In this document: in pieces, positions 1 to 8,671 of the stretch
How the letters are laid out: every line of letters begins with the position of its first letter
Numbering within the stretch: position 1 is the stretch's first letter
Program-made: the position numbers and the translations under genes
The notes under the pieces: generated by a model
What the model saw: only the letters and a program-made list of their open reading frames with translations
Database searches by the model: none
Told to the model about the DNA's origin: nothing
Assembly (NCBI GenBank): GCA_003542575.1
Contig: DPKJ01000009.1
Span: 113,540 to 177,539 of the forward strand
Direction: 5' to 3'
Length of the DNA stretch: 64,000 nucleotides
Source: Rikenellaceae bacterium
GTDB taxonomy: Bacteria; Bacteroidota; Bacteroidia; Bacteroidales; UBA932

Positions 1-414
1 AGAGAAAATCTACCTTTTGCCATTCTCACCGGATCGGGTTGGGGTGTGACTGAAAAAACTACAAAAGCACATGGAATAGATGCAAATACATATCATACAG
101 ATTTCAAGACTCTTCTAACATTTAACCGCTCAAACGGAGGTGTTGTCTATTTTTATGATGGCACAATAACTAAAAAATGGTCATCTGCAGGTATGCCTTA
201 CAAAGAGATAGATTCTATTCTTGATGAAGACCCTGAATTGCTGGCAGCTAAGACAAGAATAAGGGAGCAGCTATCGGCTGAGATAGCAGCAGTTATTATC
301 TTATTGATGATTGTAATTATGAGGTATGTTTGTAGAACAGTTTATATTCATAAACATTCTGAATCTGAGTGGATTGCAGAAACTGAAAAGTTGAAAAATG
401 ATAACGGAGAATAA
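1..414 (+). CDS. C-terminal part of a membrane protein, possibly DoxX/BT_3928-like (5' end outside window)
   Basis: The reading frame is open from the first base, so the gene begins before the window and the GTG at 46 need not be its start. The visible 137 residues form a short alpha/beta-looking stretch with the segment NGGVVYFYDGTITKKW, which resembles the degenerate thioredoxin-like tail of Bacteroidetes DoxX-family (BT_3928-type) proteins. One strongly hydrophobic helix follows (AAVIILLMIVIMRYVC), then a charged tail. The stop codon lies 17 bases inside murB, so the two genes are translationally coupled. The family assignment rests on memory of the tail pattern only and is uncertain. The partial status and the membrane helix are directly visible. 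Confidence 0.5.
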   Translation, partial: RENLPFAILTGSGWGVTEKTTKAHGIDANTYHTDFKTLLTFNRSNGGVVYFYDGTITKKWSSAGMPYKEIDSILDEDPELLAAKTRIREQLSAEIAAVIILLMIVIMRYVCRTVYIHKHSESEWIAETEKLKNDNGE

Positions 415-1405
415 AGAGCTGAAAAAGTTAAATACTCTGGGCCTTAAGGCTAAGGCAAGATGGTTTGCACAGCCTGCAGATGTAGCTTCGATAAAGAGGG
501 TTCTCTCCGATACCAGGTTTAAAGGGATGCCTATTCTTGTGACCGGTTCGGGGTCTAATCTTCTTTACTCAAAGGATTTTAACGGTTTGTTGATTCGCCC
601 TGATATTACATCGATTACTGTAACTGGTGAAGATAAAAACTCTGTTTATCTGAGAGCAGGGGCGGGAGTAAATTGGGATACATTTGTGGCCTACTGTGTT
701 GACAGAGGATGGGGTGGGGTTGAAAACCTTTCTCATATTCCCGGGTGTGTAGGTGCCTCACCTGTTCAAAATATTGGAGCCTATGGATCGGAGGTTGCCG
801 ACTCTGTTGTTTCTGTTGAATTTATTGATTTGGAAACACATAAAGAGAGTTCTCTGTCAAATGATGAGTGCCGGTTTGGTTATCGTGACAGTATTTTTAA
901 AAGGGAGCTCAAGTCCAAAACCATTATTACATACGTTACCTTTTGTTTGTCAAAATATCCTGTAATTAATGCAAATTACGCAGATGTAGCAGCGGAACTC
1001 TCAGGTCTAAAAGAGCCCGGATTATATGATGTAAGAAAGGCTATCATTGATATACGAAAACGCAAACTTCCTGATCCGGAAGTGATTGGGAATGCAGGAA
1101 GCTTTTTTAAAAATCCGGTAGTGCCTGAAGATATGGCCTTTAAACTTAAAAATGAAAATTCTTCACTGAAAGTCTTTTCTGCCCAAAGCGGTTTTAGTAA
1201 AATACCTGCGGCCTGGCTTATCGAACAGTGTGGCTTTAAAGGAAAAAGGTTTGGGAATGTAGGAGTACACCCAAACCAGGCACTTGTTCTTGTTGCCTAT
1301 GAGGGGGCAACAGGTGAAGAACTTATAAATCTCGCTCATTCAATTCAGAAAAGTGTACTTGACAAATTCAGTATTGAAATTGAGCCCGAAGTTAATATTA
1401 TTTAA
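398..1405 (+). CDS. murB: UDP-N-acetylenolpyruvoylglucosamine reductase MurB
   Basis: Reduces UDP-GlcNAc-enolpyruvate to UDP-MurNAc with NADPH, the second committed step of peptidoglycan precursor synthesis in the cytoplasm. The 335-residue length and layout fit type I (E. coli-type) MurB. The N-terminal FAD-binding domain has the phosphate-binding GSGSNLL (about residues 50-56), then IPGCVGASPVQNIGAYG (about 114-130). The Tyr-containing GYRDS loop typical of type I enzymes is present. GNAGSFFKNP (about 231-240) carries the catalytic Ser, and the C-terminal EIEPEV carries the catalytic Glu. The ATG start overlaps the end of the upstream membrane protein gene. A hairpin just downstream separates it from the convergent infB gene. 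Confidence 0.96.
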   Translation: MITENKELKKLNTLGLKAKARWFAQPADVASIKRVLSDTRFKGMPILVTGSGSNLLYSKDFNGLLIRPDITSITVTGEDKNSVYLRAGAGVNWDTFVAYCVDRGWGGVENLSHIPGCVGASPVQNIGAYGSEVADSVVSVEFIDLETHKESSLSNDECRFGYRDSIFKRELKSKTIITYVTFCLSKYPVINANYADVAAELSGLKEPGLYDVRKAIIDIRKRKLPDPEVIGNAGSFFKNPVVPEDMAFKLKNENSSLKVFSAQSGFSKIPAAWLIEQCGFKGKRFGNVGVHPNQALVLVAYEGATGEELINLAHSIQKSVLDKFSIEIEPEVNII

Positions 1406-1422
1406 ATCTGATAAAATATTGA

Positions 1423-1458
1423 AAAGAGAGCTGTAAGTAACCTTACAGCTTTCTTTTT
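1423..1458. terminator. Bidirectional rho-independent terminator between murB and infB
   Basis: A perfect 9-bp stem (AGCTGTAAG / CTTACAGCT, 1429-1437 and 1442-1450) with a 4-nt loop is flanked by an A-rich run on the left and CTTTCTTTTT on the right. It can therefore act in both directions for the convergent murB and infB transcripts. The right arm overlaps the infB stop codon. Confidence 0.8.
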
Positions 1459-4400
1459 ATTTCTACAATTGTGTATGCCTCAATAATATCGCCGTTTCTA
1501 ACATCGTTGTATCCATCAATGTTAAGACCGCAGTCATATCCTGAAGCAACCTCCTTCACATCCTCTTTAAAACGCTTAAGCGATCCAAGAGAACCTGAGT
1601 AGATTACAATACCGTCTCGAATTATTCTGACTTTTGCATTTCTGGTGAGTTTGCCCTCTTTAACCATACAGCCGGCAATAGTACCCACTTTTGAAATTCT
1701 GAATACCTCTCTTACCTCTGCTGTTGCTGTTATCTCCTCTTTCTTCTCAGGAGCGAGCATGCCCTCCATACCATCTTTAACCTCGTTAATAGCATCATAT
1801 ATAACGGAGTAGAGTCTTATCTCAATCTGTTCTTTATCTGCTATTTTCCTGGCACTTGTAGAAGGTCTTACCTGGAAGCCTATGATGATAGCATTTGAGG
1901 CTGCTGCAAGTAATACATCGGATTCTGAAATAGCTCCAACAGCTTTGTGGATAACATTTACATGTACCTCTTCTGTTGAGAGTTTAATAAGTGAATCAGA
2001 GAGTGCTTCAATAGAACCGTCAACGTCAGCTTTCACAATGATGTTAAGTTCCTGGAAGTTGCCGATTGCAATTCGTCTGCCGATCTCCTCAAGTGTGATA
2101 TGTTTCTGGGTTTTTAACCCCTGTATTCTTATAAGTTGTTCTCTCTTGTTGGCAATATCTCTTGCCTCTTTCTCATCCTCCATTACATTAAAGAGCTCTC
2201 CTGCAGCAGGTGCTCCATTGAGACCGAGAATTGAAACCGGTGTAGATGGGCCGGCTTCGGTTATCTTCTGACCCCTCTCGTTGAACATTGCTTTGATTCT
2301 TCCGGTTTGACTTCCGCTAAGAAGTATGTCTCCTATATGAAGTGTTCCCGATTGAACCAGTACGGTTGCCAGATATCCCCTTCCTTTATCCAGGGAACTC
2401 TCAATGATTGTTCCTTTGGCTCTCTTGGCAGGATTGGCTTTCAGGTCCAGAAGTTCTGATTCAAGAAGTATCTTTTCTAGTAGTTTATCTACATTAAGGC
2501 CTTGTTTTGCAGATATTTCCTGGCACTGGTATTTTCCACCCCAATCCTCTACCAGAAGGTTCATGTTGGCAAGCTGTTCACGAATTTTTTCAGCATTGGC
2601 ACCCGGCTTATCAATCTTGTTGATTGCAAATATCATCGGTACACCGGCTGCCTGGGCGTGGTTTATTGCCTCTCTTGTTTGTGGCATTATAAAATCGTCA
2701 GCAGCAATTATAATAATTGCGATGTCGGTCACTTTAGCACCCCTGGCACGCATTGCAGTAAAGGCTTCGTGGCCCGGAGTATCCAGAAATGTAATCCTCT
2801 CTCCGCTGGCTATCTTAACATTGTATGCACCAATATGTTGAGTGATTCCTCCTGCCTCTCCGGCAATTACATTGGCTTTTCTTATATAGTCAAGTAATGA
2901 GGTTTTCCCGTGGTCAACGTGTCCCATTACCGTAACAATTGGTGGTCTTGTTACAAGATCTCCGTCACTGTCTTCCTCTTCCTGAATTGAATCCTGTATG
3001 TCTGCAGTTACAAACTCTACTTTAAATCCAAACTCTTCTGCTACCAGAACCATTGCCTCTGCATCGAGTCTTTGGTTAATGGATACCATAAGACCCAGAT
3101 TCATACACGCCTCAATAACCTTAATGACGGCTACATCCATCATTATTGCAAGGTCATTTACTGTTACAAATTCTGTAACCTTGAGAGTTGAGCTTGAAAG
3201 TTGTTCAATTTCATGCTCTTCCTGTAGTTTTTGAGATGCATGATCTCTTTTGTCTTTTCTGTATTTAGCTCCCTTTGCCTTTCCTTTACCTTCGGTCATT
3301 CTGGCGTAGGTCTCTTTTATTTGCTTTTGAACCTGATCTTCGTCAACCTCAGTTCTTACCGGTTTAAACTTCTCTTTTGGGAGCGGTTTGCCGGTTGTGT
3401 TCTTTTTCTGAATGTTATTCCTGTCAGGTATTGGTCTGGCCGGATTGTTCTTAGACTCTTTGGAGAGATCAACCTTCTCTTTTTGAGGTTTTCTGATTCT
3501 CTCTCTTTTACCCTTGTGACTTTCACTTCCGTTTTGTCTGGGTTCACTTTTTTTCTTTTCAAATTGCGAAAGGTCAAGTGTACCGCTGATTTTTGGTCCT
3601 ACAAGTCTCTCTACTTTTGTCTCGATGTGTTCTATCACAGGTGCAATATTTTGTTCTTTTTCTATTTGCGCTTTTTCGTCAGGCTTAACAGCAGTCTTTA
3701 CTACTTCTGGCTTAACTTCACGAGTTGGTTCCTGCTTAACTTCGGTCTGAGGTTGTTGGGATATAACCGGAGGTTTAGACTCTGTTTGTGCAACAGGGGT
3801 AACCTCAACTTTAGCTTCAGACTGGATCTCTTCTTTAACCTCAGTCTTGATCTCTTCGTTAACCTCAGGTTTCACCTCTTCTTTAATCTCAGATTTTACC
3901 TCCTGAATAATCAAAGGTTTAGCCTCTTCTTTAATTTCGGGCTTTACTTCAGCATTCACATCTTGAATTACCTGTGGTTTTGCCTCCGGAGTTACTTCAA
4001 TTGCTGCCTCAGCGTTGACTTCCGGTTTAATCTCCGGTTTAACTTCCGGTTTAATCTCCGGTTTAACTTCGGGTTTAACAACAGGTTCGCTTACAACTTT
4101 TGCTATGACAGTTTCCGGTTGGGGTTCCGGTGTAAAAATGTGCTTTGGTCTTTCATGGGAGGAAAGATCGATTTTACCAATGATCTTGGGAGTTGGAGGT
4201 TCTGCAATAGTAGTTTTGATGAATACCTCTTTTACAGGCATCTCATCTTCTGAGTCTGAATCATCATCTTTATGAGATTCAGCTTTATCGGTAATGTCTT
4301 TAACCTTGATGGCAACCTTTTTTGATTGCTCCTTGATGAGCAACTCTTTACCAAACTCTTTCTGAACAAGCTCGTACATTTCAGGTGTTATCTTGGTCCC

Positions 4401-4514
4401 GGGATTGGCCTCAATCTCGATTTTTTTACTTTTGAAAAAGTCAACCAGGGTCCCCAGCCCGATGTTGAACTCTTTGAGAACTTTGTTTATTCTTATGCTT
4501 TCGTTTACTGTCAT
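1443..4514 (-). CDS. infB: Translation initiation factor IF-2
   Basis: GTPase that delivers initiator fMet-tRNA to the 30S subunit and promotes subunit joining. The 1,023 residues include an N-terminal IF2_N-type domain (about 1-60) and a long low-complexity linker of Glu/Lys/Pro/Val repeats (about 85-300) with a highly regular KPEV/KPEI stretch at 146-166. Basic segments, a second IF2_N region and then the G domain follow, with GHVDHGKT at about 527, DTPGHEAF and NKIDKPGAN. The C-terminal EF-Tu-like domains 2-4 complete it. The length is usual for Bacteroidetes IF-2, whose linker is long. It is last in the leftward rimP-nusA-infB operon, 23 bases after nusA. Confidence 0.97.
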   Translation of the reverse strand: MTVNESIRINKVLKEFNIGLGTLVDFFKSKKIEIEANPGTKITPEMYELVQKEFGKELLIKEQSKKVAIKVKDITDKAESHKDDDSDSEDEMPVKEVFIKTTIAEPPTPKIIGKIDLSSHERPKHIFTPEPQPETVIAKVVSEPVVKPEVKPEIKPEVKPEIKPEVNAEAAIEVTPEAKPQVIQDVNAEVKPEIKEEAKPLIIQEVKSEIKEEVKPEVNEEIKTEVKEEIQSEAKVEVTPVAQTESKPPVISQQPQTEVKQEPTREVKPEVVKTAVKPDEKAQIEKEQNIAPVIEHIETKVERLVGPKISGTLDLSQFEKKKSEPRQNGSESHKGKRERIRKPQKEKVDLSKESKNNPARPIPDRNNIQKKNTTGKPLPKEKFKPVRTEVDEDQVQKQIKETYARMTEGKGKAKGAKYRKDKRDHASQKLQEEHEIEQLSSSTLKVTEFVTVNDLAIMMDVAVIKVIEACMNLGLMVSINQRLDAEAMVLVAEEFGFKVEFVTADIQDSIQEEEDSDGDLVTRPPIVTVMGHVDHGKTSLLDYIRKANVIAGEAGGITQHIGAYNVKIASGERITFLDTPGHEAFTAMRARGAKVTDIAIIIIAADDFIMPQTREAINHAQAAGVPMIFAINKIDKPGANAEKIREQLANMNLLVEDWGGKYQCQEISAKQGLNVDKLLEKILLESELLDLKANPAKRAKGTIIESSLDKGRGYLATVLVQSGTLHIGDILLSGSQTGRIKAMFNERGQKITEAGPSTPVSILGLNGAPAAGELFNVMEDEKEARDIANKREQLIRIQGLKTQKHITLEEIGRRIAIGNFQELNIIVKADVDGSIEALSDSLIKLSTEEVHVNVIHKAVGAISESDVLLAAASNAIIIGFQVRPSTSARKIADKEQIEIRLYSVIYDAINEVKDGMEGMLAPEKKEEITATAEVREVFRISKVGTIAGCMVKEGKLTRNAKVRIIRDGIVIYSGSLGSLKRFKEDVKEVASGYDCGLNIDGYNDVRNGDIIEAYTIVEIKRKL
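4017..4079 (-). repeat. 12-bp tandem repeat inside infB (KPEV/KPEI codons)
   Basis: About five consecutive 12-bp units, variants of TCCGGTTTAA(C/T)T on the + strand, encode alternating KPEV and KPEI in the IF-2 linker (residues 146-166). Further degenerate copies extend to about 3,700. Such repeats change copy number easily by slippage without breaking the frame. Confidence 0.85.
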
Positions 4515-4537
4515 ATATTTCCTCCCTTCTTTTTAAT

Positions 4538-5767
4538 CTATTCGAACTCCTCTCTTAGAATTCTCTGTATTTCAATAACTGTCTCCTCTTCGAGGTCAGC
4601 CCTTCTTACTATTTCTGAAACCGGCAGTGCAAGTACGCTCTTGGCGGTATCGCAACCGATAGATTTGAGAGCTGCAATAATCCATTCATCAATTTCGTCA
4701 CTGAATTCCGTTAGAAGAACATCCTCTTCTTCCTCTTCAATATCTCTGAATACATCAATCTCCATTCCTATAAGCATTCCGGCCAGCTTAATGTTGCTAC
4801 CGCCTTTACCTATTGCAAGGGATACATCTCCGGGTTTTAAAAATACTCCGACTCTCTTCTCCTCTTCGTTAATCTTAACTGATATAATTTTTGCAGGACT
4901 GAGAGCTCTTTGAATAAGAAGCTGCATATTGGCAGTCCAGTTTATGATGTCGATGTTTTCGTTACGAAGTTCCCTTACTATACCATGAATCCTTGACCCT
5001 TTAACACCAACACAGGCACCAACAGGATCAATTCTCTCGTCGTAGGACTCTACTGCAACCTTGGCTCTCTCTCCGGGTATTCTTACAATCTTCTTAATTG
5101 TGATAAGACCGTCAAATATCTCAGGAACCTCCTGCTCAAATAACCTCTCCAGGAATGATTCTGCTGTTCTGGAAAGAATAATCATCGGGTTATTGTTTTT
5201 CATCTCTACAGTAGATACAACTGCTCTAACTGTGTCTCCTTTTCTGAAAAAGTCAGATGGAATCTGTTCTGTCTTTGGAAGAAGAAGTTCGTTACCGTCC
5301 TCATCCATAACCAGTACCTCTTTTTTCCACACCTGATATACCTCACCTACAACAATCTCTCCGATTCTCTCCATGTATCTGGTATAGAGGTTTGCCTTTT
5401 CAATATCCATGATTCTGCCGGAAAGGTTTTGTCTCAGATTGAGAATTCCGCGCCTTCCAAAGCTGGAAAGCTTCACCTCCTCAACATACTCTTCTCCGAT
5501 TTCGTAAGAATTGTCAATCTTCGAAACCTCTTCGTAAGAAATTTGTGTGCTTGGATCTTCTACAACCTCCACAACCACTCTGTTCCTCCATATCTCAAAG
5601 TCGCCTTTGTCTATGTTTATTATAATGTCAAAGTTATCGGCAGTACCGTACATCTTAATAAGCTGGTTACGGAAAACATCCTCCAGAACGCTCATCATTG
5701 TAGGGCGGTCGATATTCTTTAACTCTTTAAATTCAGCAAATGTGCTGATTAAATTTAACCCTTCCAT
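4538..5767 (-). CDS. nusA: Transcription termination/antitermination factor NusA
   Basis: RNA polymerase-binding factor that modulates pausing, termination and antitermination. The 409 residues show the NusA N-terminal domain (about 1-125), an S1 RNA-binding domain (about 135-200, GEIVVGEVYQVWKKEVLV), and two KH domains. These contain GACVGVKGSRIHGIVRELRNE (at about 255) and the second GDVSLAIGKGGSNIKLAGML (at about 315). An acidic linker (EEEEED) and a short helical tail that resembles a helix-hairpin-helix unit follow. It lacks the long C-terminal repeats of the E. coli protein, as is usual in Bacteroidetes. It lies between rimP and infB, the near-universal bacterial order. Confidence 0.96.
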   Translation of the reverse strand: MEGLNLISTFAEFKELKNIDRPTMMSVLEDVFRNQLIKMYGTADNFDIIINIDKGDFEIWRNRVVVEVVEDPSTQISYEEVSKIDNSYEIGEEYVEEVKLSSFGRRGILNLRQNLSGRIMDIEKANLYTRYMERIGEIVVGEVYQVWKKEVLVMDEDGNELLLPKTEQIPSDFFRKGDTVRAVVSTVEMKNNNPMIILSRTAESFLERLFEQEVPEIFDGLITIKKIVRIPGERAKVAVESYDERIDPVGACVGVKGSRIHGIVRELRNENIDIINWTANMQLLIQRALSPAKIISVKINEEEKRVGVFLKPGDVSLAIGKGGSNIKLAGMLIGMEIDVFRDIEEEEEDVLLTEFSDEIDEWIIAALKSIGCDTAKSVLALPVSEIVRRADLEEETVIEIQRILREEFE

Positions 5768-5790
5768 ATTAGGTAAATTTCTATTAAATT

Positions 5791-6258
5791 TTACTTGAAG
5801 TTAATAAACGGTTTTGTGCTTTTAATGTCGGAAAGAGGAAAAACAGATATAACTTCGATTTTTTCCTTCTTCTTCTTTCCCTCTAATTTTTCTAATTTAT
5901 AAAATGTTAGCTCAATCTCTTCTTCTGTTGCCCTTGTAAGCAGGCCTGTCTGTTTTCGTCCGTTCTTAAGGACTACCTCGACATCTTTATTAAGGAATTT
6001 TTTGTATTGCTCAAAAACCTTAAACGCCTGGTCAAGACCTGCAGAGGTTACCGTCAGAGAATAATCTTCTGACTCACGATCAAACCCTTGCTCAATTATC
6101 TTGCTAATTGCCACACAGTTTGCTATGTCAACTCTGTCAAATGAATCGATTGTTACCTCAATGTCATTCTCTTTGCTGATTGTAATGTCTACGGGGAAAA
6201 GAGAGTTTTGTTGCAGATAATCTCCAATAAGAGCCCAAATATCTTCCTTTAAAATCAT
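5791..6258 (-). CDS. rimP: Ribosome maturation factor RimP
   Basis: Assists 30S subunit assembly. It has the N-terminal alpha/beta domain (about residues 1-75, with DRVDIANCVAISKIIEQ and YSLTVTSAGLDQ) and a C-terminal SH3-like barrel (about 85-150). I place the start at the ATG at 6258 (MILKEDIWALIGDYL, 155 residues). This is the usual RimP N-terminus. The longer frame from 6288 would begin inside a perfect hairpin of the predicted leader. It is the first gene of rimP-nusA-infB, driven by the promoter at 6327-6360. Confidence 0.92.
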   Translation of the reverse strand: MILKEDIWALIGDYLQQNSLFPVDITISKENDIEVTIDSFDRVDIANCVAISKIIEQGFDRESEDYSLTVTSAGLDQAFKVFEQYKKFLNKDVEVVLKNGRKQTGLLTRATEEEIELTFYKLEKLEGKKKKEKIEVISVFPLSDIKSTKPFINFK

Positions 6259-6280
6259 CTTAAATAAATTTAATAAATAA

Positions 6281-6299
6281 GGGGACATCCGTTGTCCCC
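6281..6299 (-). other. 5' leader hairpin upstream of rimP
   Basis: GGGGAC and GTCCCC form a 6-bp G/C-rich stem with a 7-nt loop. Read leftward it is followed by TTATTTATTAAATTTATTT. It lies between the predicted transcription start (about 6320) and the rimP ATG at 6258, so it would be in the 5' untranslated region. A G/C stem followed by a T-rich tract could be an attenuator, but the T tract is interrupted and this is only a possibility. Confidence 0.45.
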
Positions 6300-6326
6300 T
6301 TATCTCTCTGTTGCTCTAAACCGTTG

Positions 6327-6360
6327 CAAAGATATTTATATTTTTGATTATAGGCAAAAA
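6327..6360 (-). promoter_or_regulatory. Bacteroidetes-type promoter of rimP-nusA-infB
   Basis: On the minus strand, TATCTTTG (6327-6334) matches the -7 consensus TAnnTTTG perfectly. TTTTTG (6355-6360) sits 20 bases upstream as the -33 box. The predicted start is near 6320, leaving about 60 bases of leader before the rimP ATG at 6258. Confidence 0.75.
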
Positions 6361-6375
6361 TTTTTAATATTATTG
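6343..6375 (+). promoter_or_regulatory. Possible promoter of the HD-domain gene
   Basis: TATTATTG (6368-6375) matches TAnnTTTG in 7 of 8 positions, and TTTG (6343-6346) lies 21 bases upstream. The predicted start would be only about 6 bases before the ATG at 6388. This promoter overlaps the divergent rimP promoter. Confidence 0.4.
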
Positions 6376-6387
6376 TAATTTTACATC

Positions 6388-7629
6388 ATGATAAGCAGAT
6401 TCAAAATTATCAACGATCCGGTTCACGGATTCATAAACATACCATCGGGTACTGTACAGGAGATAATAGAGCACCCATATTTTCAAAGGCTGAGAGATAT
6501 TAAACAACTTGGTTTTACTAATCTTGTATATCCGGGAGCAACACACTCGAGACTATCGCATGCCCTTGGTTCCATGCATCTTATGCAGGAGGCAGTTACT
6601 GTTTTACGCCTTAAGGGAGTTGAAATTAATGAGGTGGAGGAGGAGGCTGCCCTCTCTGCAATTCTGATGCATGACATTGGCCATGGACCCTACAGTCATG
6701 CTCTGGAGAACAATATTATAAGCGGAGTATCTCATGAAGAGATATCACTTGCTTTGATGAGGGAGATTAATGAGAGCCTGAACGGCAGACTGGATTTGGC
6801 AATTTCTATATTCGAAGGGAATTATGAGAAAAAATTTCTGCACCAACTTATATCAGGGCAGTTGGATGTTGACAGACTTGATTACCTAAAACGGGATAGC
6901 TTTTTTTCCGGAGTAGCTGAGGGGATGATTGGCCTTGAAAGAATCATTAAAATGATGTCTGTGTCCCATAATGATCTCGTAATTGAGGAGAAGGGCATAT
7001 ATTCGGTCGAGAAATTTCTTATATCCAGAAGATTAATGTATTGGCAGGTTTATCTTCACAAGACCGTAATTGCTGCCGAGCAATTACTCATGTCGATATT
7101 CCACCGGGCACGCACTTTAAGCAAATCGGGAGAAGAGTTGCCGGGATCGCCTGCGATTTGTTATTTCCTTTCCAGAGAATTTACCCCTGAAAGTTTCTCA
7201 ACAAAAGAGGTTCTTGAGATGTTTACACGCTTGGATGATACAGATGTTATGTCTGCAATAAAACAGTGGCAGTATCACAAAGACAATATTCTTTCATTGC
7301 TGTGTAAAATGCTAACAGAAAGAAAGTTGCCAAAATTAATTCTCTCTGTAGAACCTTTTGGAGAGGCTCTTTTTAGTGAAGCATGCAATATATTCCGTGA
7401 TGAGTTCAGACAATTATCCGGCAGTTTGCCAACAGATGATGAGCTGAGCTATTTTGTGAATATGGGTGAGGTTCTGAATAAAGGATATGACTCTGCGGAG
7501 GGCGAGATAAAGATAATTAACAAGGAAGGCACTACAAATGACGTTTACACAATTTCAGATATGTTATCGGCTAAAGCCTTTTCACAGATAACAAAAAAGC
7601 ACTTTCTTTGCAGGGCAAAATTAAAATAA
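6388..7629 (+). CDS. HD-domain phosphohydrolase (dNTPase-like, YdhJ/YwfO type)
   Basis: A 413-residue metal-dependent phosphohydrolase of the HD superfamily. The N-terminus [12 protein letters not shown] is typical of the dGTPase-like subfamily. Metal ligands are visible: the first His in [15 protein letters not shown] (about residue 52), the paired HD in [16 protein letters not shown] (about 95-108) and the later Asp in [19 protein letters not shown] (about 160-175). The likely role is hydrolysis of (d)NTPs or a related nucleotide in the cytoplasm; the substrate cannot be read from the sequence. It stands 5 bases before lpxD and is probably cotranscribed with the lipid A genes, a common Bacteroidetes arrangement. 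Confidence 0.85.
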   Translation: MISRFKIINDPVHGFINIPSGTVQEIIEHPYFQRLRDIKQLGFTNLVYPGATHSRLSHALGSMHLMQEAVTVLRLKGVEINEVEEEAALSAILMHDIGHGPYSHALENNIISGVSHEEISLALMREINESLNGRLDLAISIFEGNYEKKFLHQLISGQLDVDRLDYLKRDSFFSGVAEGMIGLERIIKMMSVSHNDLVIEEKGIYSVEKFLISRRLMYWQVYLHKTVIAAEQLLMSIFHRARTLSKSGEELPGSPAICYFLSREFTPESFSTKEVLEMFTRLDDTDVMSAIKQWQYHKDNILSLLCKMLTERKLPKLILSVEPFGEALFSEACNIFRDEFRQLSGSLPTDDELSYFVNMGEVLNKGYDSAEGEIKIINKEGTTNDVYTISDMLSAKAFSQITKKHFLCRAKLK

Positions 7630-7634
7630 AGGAT

Positions 7635-8624
7635 ATGGAACTTACAGCTCAATATATAGCAGACCACATTAGTGGAGAAATTTCAGGTGATCCGGGAGTA
7701 AAGGTCTCTTCAGTTGCCAGAATAGAGTCAGCAAAACCAGGTACGCTTGCATTTCTGGGCAACCCTAAATATGAGAGTTTTTTCTATACTTGTAAAGCAA
7801 GTATAATTATTGTAAACAAGACCTTTAATCCAACAACTGAGGTTAATGTCACTCTGATAAAAGTAGATGATGCATACAGGGCAATTGCTGCTGTTCTTGA
7901 TCTGTTCAACTCGCTAAAGTCAAACAGAAAGAGAGGACGCTCTTTTGGAGCAAAAATTGCCTGGAGCGCAAAAACCGGGAGGGGTTGCTATATTGGGCCG
8001 GGTGCCGTTATTTCAAAAAAGGCGATAATAGGCTCTAATACACAGATTTACCCACAATGCTATATAGGTGATGGAGTTGAGGTTGGCTCAAATACAATTC
8101 TGTACCCCGGGGTTAAAATATATGCCGGATGCAAAATTGGATCAAATTGCATTATACATGCCAATGCAGTTATTGGTGCCGATGGTTTTGGCTTTGCGCC
8201 GATGGAAGATGGTACCTACAAAAAAATTCCTCAGACCGGTAATGTTGTAATTGAAGATAATTGCGAAATAGGAGCTAACACAACAATTGACAGGGCATCT
8301 ATCGGGTCAACAATTATCAGGGAAGGTGTTAAAATTGACAATTTGGTGATGATAGCCCATAATGTAGAAATTGGAAAAAACACCGTTATTGCAGGTCAAA
8401 CCGGATTCGCCGGCTCAGTGAGAGTTGGTGAAGGGTGCATGTTTGGTGGACAGGTCGGGGTTGCCGGACATATATCCATTGCTAACAAAACTGTTATTGG
8501 AGCTCAGACAGGTTTAATGTCAAGCGTGAAGGAGGAGGGAAAGACTCTGCTTGGAAGTCCGGCTATAGATGCCAAAGAGTATATGAAAGCTTATGCAATG
8601 TTCAGAAAGTTACATAAAAGATAA
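7635..8624 (+). CDS. lpxD: UDP-3-O-(3-hydroxyacyl)glucosamine N-acyltransferase LpxD
   Basis: Transfers a 3-hydroxyacyl chain from ACP to the 2-amino group of UDP-3-O-acyl-glucosamine, the third step of lipid A synthesis. An N-terminal uridine-binding domain (about 1-95) precedes a left-handed beta-helix made of hexapeptide repeats (about 105-300). The region contains [10 protein letters not shown] and [13 protein letters not shown], which carries the catalytic His. The C-terminus is the usual helical [15 protein letters not shown] use the ATG at 7635 ([12 protein letters not shown]), which gives 329 residues and a 5-base gap. The longer frame from 7608 starts with a non-ATG codon inside the HD gene. 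Confidence 0.95.
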   Translation: MELTAQYIADHISGEISGDPGVKVSSVARIESAKPGTLAFLGNPKYESFFYTCKASIIIVNKTFNPTTEVNVTLIKVDDAYRAIAAVLDLFNSLKSNRKRGRSFGAKIAWSAKTGRGCYIGPGAVISKKAIIGSNTQIYPQCYIGDGVEVGSNTILYPGVKIYAGCKIGSNCIIHANAVIGADGFGFAPMEDGTYKKIPQTGNVVIEDNCEIGANTTIDRASIGSTIIREGVKIDNLVMIAHNVEIGKNTVIAGQTGFAGSVRVGEGCMFGGQVGVAGHISIANKTVIGAQTGLMSSVKEEGKTLLGSPAIDAKEYMKAYAMFRKLHKR

Positions 8625-8635
8625 GTGAAATTTTG

Positions 8636-8643
8636 TAACTTTG
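8636..8643 (+). promoter_or_regulatory. Possible internal promoter before lpxC/fabZ
   Basis: TAACTTTG matches TAnnTTTG perfectly. No good -33 box is seen 19-21 bases upstream. If used, transcription would start near 8650, consistent with translation from the ATG at 8672 and leaving the GTG at 8657 only a few bases from the RNA end. Confidence 0.4.
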
Positions 8644-8671
8644 TGGGTTATTAAGAGTGAACCAAATCTGT

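Noticed and set aside
3231..4253. Long open frame opposite infB
   Set aside because: It is the antisense of the Glu/Lys/Pro/Val-rich IF-2 linker. The translated product is Phe/Leu/Arg low complexity and the opposite frame is clearly infB.
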